Below are positions 55,183 to 61,572 of a stretch of DNA of 64,000 nucleotides, in pieces. Positions within the stretch are counted from its first letter, which is position 1. Each line of letters opens with the position of its first letter. The DNA comes from Kuafuiihalomonas sp050331295 (GTDB lineage Bacteria; Myxococcota; Kuafuiibacteriia; Kuafuiibacteriales; Kuafuiibacteriaceae). The position numbers were made by a program, and so were the translations under genes. The notes under the pieces are model-generated. The model searched no databases. It worked only from the letters and a program-made list of their open reading frames with translations, and had not been told where the DNA came from. The stretch is from positions 186,001-250,000 of the forward strand of contig JBHJGZ010000001.1 in NCBI GenBank assembly GCA_050331295.1, given 5' to 3'.

Positions 55183-56253
55183 TCAGTAGGCCGGCTGCAG
55201 CCGGCTCTTTCTGGGAATGGGGTTCTCTCGAGGCCGCAGGAAGAAGAGGCGTGCGAAGGTCAGACCGGCGCGGACCTTGAGACCCGCGGCGCGAAGTTTC
55301 CCGAAGATTCCGTGTCGGTTTGCGTCTTCGATCCGCGTCGCCAGATCGACCAGTCGGTCGAGGCCGGCCTTGAAGGCGGGGTGTTCGATGTCCAAAAGAA
55401 CCGGAAACACCTGCTGGCTGATGGCCAGTGTTTTTCGGAAGACTTCCATTCCGTACCACGCTGGGTCGATTCCCAGCGCCTTGTGAAACGCGACCCGATG
55501 GTGGTCCCGGACGTACATCGTGGCGAAGACCGCCAGCTGGAAGAAACGGATCCACCAGCGATTCAACCCCGAGAGCAGTTTTGGGTTCGCCCGCATCAAG
55601 AGGGCGAATGCTTCGCCGTGACGGAATTCGTCGTTGCACCATTCTTCGAACCATTTGAAGATGGGGTGGAATCGATACTGCGGATTCTTTTGTAAATGCC
55701 TGAAGATCGTAATGTAACGCGCGTAACCGATCTTCTCTGAAAGGTACGTCGCGTAGAAGATGAACTTCGGGCTGAAGTAGGTGTATTTCTTTGAACGGGT
55801 CAGGAAGCCGAGGTCGACGCCGACATTGAAGTCCTTGAGTGCGTCGTTGATGAAGCCGGCGTGGCGGGCCTCATCGCGGCTCATGCATCGAAACAGTTCG
55901 CAGATGTCCGGATTGCTGCCGCGCTTTTTCATCTCTGCGTACAGGATGCAGCCGGAGAACTCGGCCGTGAGCGAGCTCACCAAGAAGTCGATGAACTCGG
56001 TCCGCAAGGGTTCTTGAATCCGGTCCAGGTCGAGGTCCCACTTGTCGCGTCGCTTGAAGTGGTTGCGATTGGGGTCGCTCTGCATTTCTGCGATGAGCTC
56101 GTCCCACTCGACACGAACGGAGTCGACGTCCACGCGGTCGAGCTCATCGAAGTTCGTGGTATAGAAACGAGGACTCAGGGTGGTCGTTTGTTGGGCCATT
56201 CGCGTCGTATCGTTGACGCGAGCTTCCGACTGAAGCTCTTCGAGTACTGTCAT
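55183..56253 (-). CDS. acsF: aerobic Mg-protoporphyrin IX monomethyl ester oxidative cyclase
   Basis: AcsF (356 residues) is the O2-dependent di-iron cyclase that forms ring E of protochlorophyllide. The iron-binding helices are seen at LTAEFSGCILYAEMKKR, MSRDEARHAGFINDAL and WCNDEFRHGEAFALLMR (ExxH motifs). ATG 56253 has an AGGAGA 6 bases upstream and overlaps the stop of the preceding small gene (ATGA). Longer readings of this frame have no conserved sequence. Its presence shows that bacteriochlorophyll synthesis can occur with oxygen; the anaerobic BchE is not in the window. Confidence 0.96.
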   Translation of the reverse strand: MTVLEELQSEARVNDTTRMAQQTTTLSPRFYTTNFDELDRVDVDSVRVEWDELIAEMQSDPNRNHFKRRDKWDLDLDRIQEPLRTEFIDFLVSSLTAEFSGCILYAEMKKRGSNPDICELFRCMSRDEARHAGFINDALKDFNVGVDLGFLTRSKKYTYFSPKFIFYATYLSEKIGYARYITIFRHLQKNPQYRFHPIFKWFEEWCNDEFRHGEAFALLMRANPKLLSGLNRWWIRFFQLAVFATMYVRDHHRVAFHKALGIDPAWYGMEVFRKTLAISQQVFPVLLDIEHPAFKAGLDRLVDLATRIEDANRHGIFGKLRAAGLKVRAGLTFARLFFLRPRENPIPRKSRLQPAY

Positions 56254-56540
56254 AGTCTTCTCCTGTCGCTGAAGCTCACGTCGAGGAGCTCCGCGCAATC
56301 GAGGTTGCCAACCAGTCGAGTCCAGACACGTTCGACCCAATAGGCCCGCGTGACCGTCGCCGTCCTCTGCTCGACCACGACTTGCCCGTAGGCGGCATGA
56401 ATCGGAGCACCATGAACCAGAACGCGGTCGCCAGGCCGAACATCGATCTCTCGGTCGAAGTGGACGTGGGCATGCAGGCTTTCGAATCGGTGGGATACTT
56501 CGACCGTACAACCGAGGTCGAATTGAGCTCTCGTGAACAC
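56250..56540 (-). CDS. small uncharacterised protein between puhC and acsF
   Basis: This is a 96-residue protein not assignable to a named family. It starts (M)FTRAQFDLGCTVEVSHRFESL, then a beta-rich core with VHFDREIDVRPGDRVLVHGAPIHAAYGQ and RTATVTRAYWVERVWTRL. The HV...PGDRV...HGAP pattern suggests a small beta-barrel. No membrane segment is seen. GTG 56540 is set by a GAGGAGGAG that overlaps the end of puhC, and the TGA overlaps the acsF start. I recall similar small ORFs at this place in other photosynthesis clusters, but could not check. Assembly or cyclase support is a positional guess. Confidence 0.8.
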   Translation of the reverse strand: MFTRAQFDLGCTVEVSHRFESLHAHVHFDREIDVRPGDRVLVHGAPIHAAYGQVVVEQRTATVTRAYWVERVWTRLVGNLDCAELLDVSFSDRRRL

Positions 56541-56542
56541 GT

Positions 56543-57058
56543 CTACTCCTCCTCTTTGGATGGATCCGAGCCGGGTCCAAATTCCGACGGTGCGACATTC
56601 GCCCCGGCGTCCTGAGCGGCCATCAGGATCCCAGCGAAGCTCTTCGCGTTGGTGGGACCGAACGCGTCCAGTTCGACGACCCGGCCGGTGGCGGTGTCTC
56701 GGATGGACATCCTTCCGTCCGACCATCGCGTGAGACGAAAGGGAACGTTCTGGCCCATGCCCTCCAGCTTCCTCTCTCTCACCAGTCCCCTCAGCACCCC
56801 TCGGACAAAGCCAGCCGTACCCGGTTCGAACCGGACCAGCCGAGCACCGGTTCCGGCATCCCGGGCGATGACCGCTCCATCCTGTTCGTCGGTGAAAAGG
56901 ACGTCTCGGGACTGTACAGCCGATGCTTCTGGCATGTGTACAGTCCCGATGTCCGTGGCTCGGCCGAACCAGACCAAGGCCGCGACGACCGCGATCAGGG
57001 CCGCGGAGCCGTAGAGAACCCCTTTCGGGAAAGCCTGGCCTTTGAATGGATCCGACAC
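56543..57058 (-). CDS. puhC: photosynthetic complex assembly protein PuhC
   Basis: PuhC (171 residues) has one N-terminal membrane anchor (VLYGSAALIAVVAALVWFG) followed by an exported domain: SRDVLFTDEQDGAVIARDAGTGARLVRFEPGTAGFVRGVLRGLVRERK and FRLTRWSDGRMSIRDTATGRVVELDAFGPTNAKSFAGIL. It is required for normal RC-LH1 assembly in Rhodobacter. The acidic C-terminus (KEEE) doubles as the ribosome site of the next gene. Unusually, its coding region contains an 11-base perfect inverted repeat. It follows puhB by 12 bases. Confidence 0.95.
   Translation of the reverse strand: MSDPFKGQAFPKGVLYGSAALIAVVAALVWFGRATDIGTVHMPEASAVQSRDVLFTDEQDGAVIARDAGTGARLVRFEPGTAGFVRGVLRGLVRERKLEGMGQNVPFRLTRWSDGRMSIRDTATGRVVELDAFGPTNAKSFAGILMAAQDAGANVAPSEFGPGSDPSKEEE
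56908..56947. repeat. 11-base perfect inverted repeat inside puhC
   Basis: GGGACTGTACA (56908-56918) and TGTACAGTCCC (56937-56947) are exact reverse complements separated by 18 bases. The inner hexamer TGTACA is itself palindromic. Either a hairpin in the puh mRNA or a two-site protein target is possible. It lies early in the puhC coding sequence, about 110 bases after its start. Confidence 0.75.
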
Positions 57059-57070
57059 CTGGCCTCCGGT

Positions 57071-57721
57071 CTATTCAGCCCAGGCCAGACCGCCCGCGTG
57101 AACGGGCGCCCGCTCTGGGCTTCTTCGGGTTCGGGGTGAGCGGCCTTGGTCCGCCTGGAGCGCTTCGGCCACCAGCGCGGCCACGTCCGACGCGTGCGGC
57201 ACGGCCCGAAGCATCGGCTCCGCTCGAGAGAAGCGCCAAGGTCGAGCATGGGGCCAGAGGTGGAGGTACGACATCTTGTCGGTTCCGGTTAGGTTCAATG
57301 GGATCTCACCGGTCCCATCCTGATAGAGCTTCAGCGATGCGGAGCCTACGATTTTGAAAGGAACATTGACGGCCATCGGAAAGGCGACCCCGTAGCGCAA
57401 CACGATCCTCCGGTCCGTCAACGTGTACAAGGTGGTCCGAGAATGGGCCCACGCCAGTAGGAGAAGGACTCCGACGCCCGTGGCCGCGACGGGGGTAACG
57501 GTAAGCGAAGCCCAGAGCGAAGCCGTGAGATCCGCACCGTTCCAGGCAAGCGAGAACCCGCGGGCCACTACGGCCAGAGCCAGGTACAGTCCGACCGCCC
57601 GAACGTGGAAGGTGCGTCGGGCCATCGAGCGCCATTGTGGCCGGCCCTGCCAAAGGATGTTTTCCCCCGGTGGAAGATAGGCCGGCAGGCCGGGAACCGG
57701 TTCGATCTGAACGTCGCTCAT
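57071..57721 (-). CDS. puhB: photosynthetic complex assembly protein PuhB
   Basis: PuhB (216 residues) is a membrane protein assisting reaction-centre assembly. It has two to three helices, the conserved start PVPGLPAYLPPGENILWQGRPQWRSMARRTFHVRAVGLY, and the PH-domain-like middle TLYTLTDRRIVLRYGVAFPMAVNVPFKIVGSASLKLYQDGTGEIPLNL. ATG 57721 overlaps the puhA stop (ATGA); the longer reading upstream is out of register with the family. It ends 12 bases before puhC. Confidence 0.95.
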   Translation of the reverse strand: MSDVQIEPVPGLPAYLPPGENILWQGRPQWRSMARRTFHVRAVGLYLALAVVARGFSLAWNGADLTASLWASLTVTPVAATGVGVLLLLAWAHSRTTLYTLTDRRIVLRYGVAFPMAVNVPFKIVGSASLKLYQDGTGEIPLNLTGTDKMSYLHLWPHARPWRFSRAEPMLRAVPHASDVAALVAEALQADQGRSPRTRRSPERAPVHAGGLAWAE

Positions 57722-58488
57722 ACCAGAGGTTCCAGTCGCGACGGGTCGGCGTAGCGACGTCCGCCCGCGAAGTAGGCCATGATCCGCTCCTCTTCGAGGA
57801 GGGTGATCTGTTTGTCGTCCTTGGTGGTGGGCACCCGCGGGAAGTGCTTCGACATGATGGATGCGACCTTCCACTCATCGTGGTCGAGGGACATCCTGGC
57901 CGCGACGATGGGCACGAGGCGAGGTCCTCCGCCTCCCTCCAGGTCGACTTCGAGGTATCGGGCCATCTGATCGGCTCGGTCCACCCAGACGTCCTTCACT
58001 TGCCCCACCGTCTGGCCATCGGCGGCGATCACCGGCATCCCGCGCGGGTCCCGGCTTCCGTCGGCGATGCTGTATCCCTCGGCGGCTCGCATCGGCACGA
58101 TCATGGGAGCGCCCTCCCGGGTGAGCTCAGGAACGTCATCCCGCTCGACCCACGAAGCGGCACCGACGCCGTCCTCCATCGGATCACCGGTGGGCTCGAG
58201 GGGGGCACCGGGCCATGGATGGGTTGGATTGGCCAAAACCGGTCGCTCGTCCCGTTTGAAGGACGGTGCCGTGTAGGTGCCGTGGCCGTGGGGCTTCACG
58301 TAGGTCTTGGGTCCCGGGGTCAGGATTGGTCCGGTTCGCTCCAAGCGACCATTCTCGAACTCGAGGGGGTAGCCCTCTCGGCGGTCCTCGCGGCGAAGGT
58401 AGAAGACCAATCCGAAGAAGAAGATCCAAAAAACGTAGAGCGCGATCTGCGCGACGTCTGCGTACTCTGTGAATGCGCCGGTGGGCAT
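57718..58488 (-). CDS. puhA: photosynthetic reaction centre H subunit
   Basis: PuhA (256 residues) caps the cytoplasmic side of the type II reaction centre and guides protons to QB. A single N-terminal helix (VAQIALYVFWIFFFGLVFYL) is followed by YLRREDRREGYPLE. The globular domain has PHGHGTYTAPSFKRDERP and the proton-path region GQVKDVWVDRADQMARYLEVDL, with its conserved acidic residue. ATG 58488 has a GAGGAG 6 bases upstream. It is 19 bases after lhaA and overlaps puhB. It shows the cell has (or had) a purple-type reaction centre, whose L and M subunits are outside the window. Confidence 0.97.
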   Translation of the reverse strand: MPTGAFTEYADVAQIALYVFWIFFFGLVFYLRREDRREGYPLEFENGRLERTGPILTPGPKTYVKPHGHGTYTAPSFKRDERPVLANPTHPWPGAPLEPTGDPMEDGVGAASWVERDDVPELTREGAPMIVPMRAAEGYSIADGSRDPRGMPVIAADGQTVGQVKDVWVDRADQMARYLEVDLEGGGGPRLVPIVAARMSLDHDEWKVASIMSKHFPRVPTTKDDKQITLLEEERIMAYFAGGRRYADPSRLEPLV

Positions 58489-58507
58489 TTCCGTCTCCTC
58501 TCGGGCC

Positions 58508-59938
58508 TCAGCCCGGTAGTTCGGCCAAGCCGAACTGTTTCTTCGATCCCTTAGGATCTCTTGCAACGTTACGAACCAAGGGCCCGACCGCCACCAGGGT
58601 GGCGAACAGGAGCCCAATTTCCAGGTGATAAACAGCAATGTAGCCGGCCGATGGTTCCGAAAGGCCAGGGCCCAGCAGGCCGCGACCCGCGAGATCGGAC
58701 ACCACATCCCGGAGCGCCCCACCGACCGCGATGCCCAGTCCGGCTGCGGTGGCCTGGACGGCGCCCCAGGCGCCGAGGGCGAGACCGCTGGTTCCTTCTT
58801 CCGAAAGGCCCATCGCCGCGGTGAGGGTACCGACCGAGAACAATCCTCCACCCATGCCGATGAAGAAGGTCCCGGTAGCGAACAATAGAGTGGTCTCGAA
58901 GGCGCCGGAGAATATCACGGCCGAGAAGGCGGAGACGCCGACCAGAGCGCCGAGGGCCGCCAGTCGATGGGGGTCGTTTCCACGGGTCAATGACCGGGCC
59001 GCCAAGGCGAAACCGAGCAGAGTCCCCAGGGCCAACAGCGCGGTGAGGGATGTGGTGGCCGAAACGCTGAGCGCCAGGACCTCACCCCCGTAGGGTTCGA
59101 GCAGGACGTCCTGCATGTTGAATCCCGCGGTACCGAGGCCCACCACGACCAAGAGTCGGCTCGCCTGACCGCCTTGAACGAAGCGACTCCAGGAAGTTTG
59201 AAAGCTTTCTCGGGGACGGTCGGCCGAGGTGACTTCCGGCCTTCGCGCCTCTTGTTTCCACACCGCGAACACGTTCAGCCCGAACGTCACGACAGCGGCT
59301 CCCTGAATCACCTGAATGAGTCGCTTGGGCGTGAAGTCCTGCAGAAGCAGCCCGAAGATGAGAGCACTGGCCACCATCCCGAGAAGCAGCGTGACGTAAA
59401 GCAGCGCCACGACTCGTGGTCTCGATGCCTCTGGCGCCAGATCCGTGGCCAGCGCGAGGCCGGCGGTCTGGGTGGTGTGCAGGCCAACCCCCACGACGAA
59501 AAAGGCGAGGGCGGCAGAGATCTCTCCGGCAAGAGGCGGGGCCCACAATCCATCGCCGGACAGCAGGAGCAGCGAAAACGGCATGATGGCCAGGCCCCCG
59601 AACTGGATCATGGTGCCGAGCAAGATGTAAGGGGCCCGTCGCCACCCGATGGCCGAGCGATGGTTGTCGGATCGATGCCCGACCAGAGCGCGAAATGGCG
59701 CGAACAGCAGGGGGAGCGAGATCATGGTGGCCACGACCCAAGTGGGTATCCCCAGCTCGATGATCATGACTCGGTTTAAGGTTCCGTTCAAAAGAACGAG
59801 GGCCATGCCCACGGAAACCTGAAACAAGGACAGCCGCAAGAGCTGTCGCAAAGGCAGCTCCGGACTGGCTGCATCGGCGAAAGGCAGGTACCGGGTCCCG
59901 AGTTCTTGCCATATCTGGCTGAAGCGAGGGCGACTCAT
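58508..59938 (-). CDS. lhaA: light-harvesting complex assembly protein LhaA (PucC-family MFS)
   Basis: This is a 476-residue membrane protein with 12 helices of the BCD/PucC branch of the major facilitator superfamily. Signatures are RLSLFQVSVGMALVLLNGTLNRVMIIELGIPTWVVA, HRSDNHRSAIGWRRAPYILLGT and GSGMGGGLFSVGTL-like glycine-rich loops (FFIGMGGGLFSVGTLTAAM). LhaA is thought to deliver bacteriochlorophyll to LH1. The position between bchM and puhA is the classical one and argues for LhaA rather than PucC. The start overlaps the bchM stop (ATGA). Confidence 0.94.
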   Translation of the reverse strand: MSRPRFSQIWQELGTRYLPFADAASPELPLRQLLRLSLFQVSVGMALVLLNGTLNRVMIIELGIPTWVVATMISLPLLFAPFRALVGHRSDNHRSAIGWRRAPYILLGTMIQFGGLAIMPFSLLLLSGDGLWAPPLAGEISAALAFFVVGVGLHTTQTAGLALATDLAPEASRPRVVALLYVTLLLGMVASALIFGLLLQDFTPKRLIQVIQGAAVVTFGLNVFAVWKQEARRPEVTSADRPRESFQTSWSRFVQGGQASRLLVVVGLGTAGFNMQDVLLEPYGGEVLALSVSATTSLTALLALGTLLGFALAARSLTRGNDPHRLAALGALVGVSAFSAVIFSGAFETTLLFATGTFFIGMGGGLFSVGTLTAAMGLSEEGTSGLALGAWGAVQATAAGLGIAVGGALRDVVSDLAGRGLLGPGLSEPSAGYIAVYHLEIGLLFATLVAVGPLVRNVARDPKGSKKQFGLAELPG

Positions 59939-60654
59939 GACCGCACCATTCTCAGCGCTTGCGACGTGTAGAAGCCGCTCTTGATGAGCGTGGTCTCACC
60001 GGCCGTCCATCCGTGAAGGCGCGTCTCTCGGCGGAGTCGCCGTCGGAGCGTGCGCTCACTGACCGGCATGATGGCCGGGGCTCGGTCCCTGCGAGGGAAG
60101 AGTCGTCCGAGCCAAAGCATCAGGGTAAGGAGCGGAGTCCGCGGAGCGAAGGTGAAGACCATACCCGATGAAGCTCGCCCGCAGAGCTTGCTCACCATGT
60201 CCACCATGTCCGAGACCCGATAGTGAATGAGGGAGTCCATGGCGACGACGTAGTCGAACCGGCCCAGGCTCTCGTCCAGCATGTCCCCGACCCTGAACTC
60301 CAGGCTTCCGCGGTGCTCGCCCGATCCGGCCGTGAGCTGCCGTGTCGTTCGGTTCTGGGCCAAGGCAACCAGCGTCTCCGAAAGGTCGATGGCCACCACG
60401 TCCGCTCCGCGCCGAGCCGCTTCCAGAGAAAAGGCTCCGGTTCCACATCCTGCGTCCAGAATTCGGGCGCCGGAGAGGTCCGCCGGCAGCGCGTCGAGCA
60501 AGGCGGCGCGCATCCGGTTCCGACCGGCCCGAACTGTCTCCCGGATCCGGCTGACCGGACCGTCGGAGGTCAGCTTGGCCCATGCGTCCGCTGCGGTGCG
60601 GTCGAAGTAGGCCTCCAGCTGCCCTCGACGTTGGATGTACGAGCCGTCACTCAT
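59935..60654 (-). CDS. bchM: Mg-protoporphyrin IX O-methyltransferase
   Basis: BchM (239 residues) methylates the ring C propionate of Mg-protoporphyrin IX before the AcsF cyclase acts. It shows the conserved start YFDRTAADAWAKLTSDGPVSRIRETVRAGR, the SAM motif RILDAGCGTGAFSLEAARRGADVVAIDLS, and MDSLIHYRVSDM. ATG 60654 shares one base with the bchL stop (TGATG); longer readings upstream are antisense to bchL. Its product is the direct substrate of acsF in the same operon. Confidence 0.96.
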   Translation of the reverse strand: MSDGSYIQRRGQLEAYFDRTAADAWAKLTSDGPVSRIRETVRAGRNRMRAALLDALPADLSGARILDAGCGTGAFSLEAARRGADVVAIDLSETLVALAQNRTTRQLTAGSGEHRGSLEFRVGDMLDESLGRFDYVVAMDSLIHYRVSDMVDMVSKLCGRASSGMVFTFAPRTPLLTLMLWLGRLFPRRDRAPAIMPVSERTLRRRLRRETRLHGWTAGETTLIKSGFYTSQALRMVRS

Positions 60655-61562
60655 CAGTCGAATCCCAAAAAGTCGAAGAGGTCTCGGTCCTTCATCGGCG
60701 TTGCGCGCAATGGCTCCGCTCCGTTCCAAAGATGGGCGGCCAGGCGCAAGTATTCTTGCTGGACCGCTTCCAGTTCCGGGCATGGCTCCATTTCGAAGAG
60801 GGTCGACTTCTTCAGCCGACTCCGACGGATGATGTCGAGATCGGGGAAATGGGCGAGTCGCTGGAGTCCGGTTTCCCGGTTGAATCGGTCGATCTCGTCG
60901 GTGTTCCGACTCCGATTGGCGATGACCCCTCCAAGACGAACCTGGTAGTTCTTTGCTTTCGCCTGGATCGCACTGATGATGCGGTTCATCGCGAAGATCG
61001 AGTCGAAATCGTTCGCGGTGACGATCAATGCCCGTTCGGCATGTTGGAGTGGCGCTGCAAACCCGCCGCACACCACGTCACCGAGAACGTCGAAGATGAC
61101 CACATCGGTGTCTTCGAGGAGGTGGTGCTCCTTGAGAAGCTTCACCGTTTGTCCGACCACATATCCGCCGCAGCCGGTTCCGGCTGGAGGGCCTCCGGCT
61201 TCGATGCACAGCACGCCGTTGTAGCCTTCGAACATGAAATCTTCGGGTCGAAGCTCCTCCGAGTGGAAATCCACTGAGTGGAGTACATCGATCACCGTCG
61301 GCATCAGTCGCTTGGTCAAGGTGAAGGTCGAATCGTGCTTCGGGTCGCAACCGATCTGGAGCACCCGCTTCCCCAGTTTTGAGAATGCGACGGACAGATT
61401 CGAGGACGTCGTGCTCTTTCCGATTCCACCCTTGCCATAGACCGCGAAGACCTTGGCTTCATTGATGGCGAGCTTCGGGTCTTGATGAACCTGAACGCTG
61501 CCTTCCCCGTCCATACGGGGTTGATGAAAACCATTCTTTTGAATGCTGATGAGTCCTTGCAT
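60654..61562 (-). CDS. bchL: light-independent protochlorophyllide reductase, iron protein
   Basis: BchL (302 residues) is the NifH-like ATPase that feeds electrons to BchN/BchB in protochlorophyllide reduction. Visible are the P-loop VYGKGGIGKSTTSSNLS, the two Cys that hold the dimer's 4Fe-4S cluster (PPAGTGCGGYVVG, FDVLGDVVCGGFAAP) and IGCDPKHDSTFTLT. The N-terminal 35 residues before the fold are longer than in nitrogenase NifH, as usual for BchL. The oxygen-sensitive BchL and oxygen-using AcsF are encoded together, as in purple bacteria. bchN and bchB are not in the window. Confidence 0.97.
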   Translation of the reverse strand: MQGLISIQKNGFHQPRMDGEGSVQVHQDPKLAINEAKVFAVYGKGGIGKSTTSSNLSVAFSKLGKRVLQIGCDPKHDSTFTLTKRLMPTVIDVLHSVDFHSEELRPEDFMFEGYNGVLCIEAGGPPAGTGCGGYVVGQTVKLLKEHHLLEDTDVVIFDVLGDVVCGGFAAPLQHAERALIVTANDFDSIFAMNRIISAIQAKAKNYQVRLGGVIANRSRNTDEIDRFNRETGLQRLAHFPDLDIIRRSRLKKSTLFEMEPCPELEAVQQEYLRLAAHLWNGAEPLRATPMKDRDLFDFLGFD

Positions 61563-61572
61563 AGCTCGCTCC

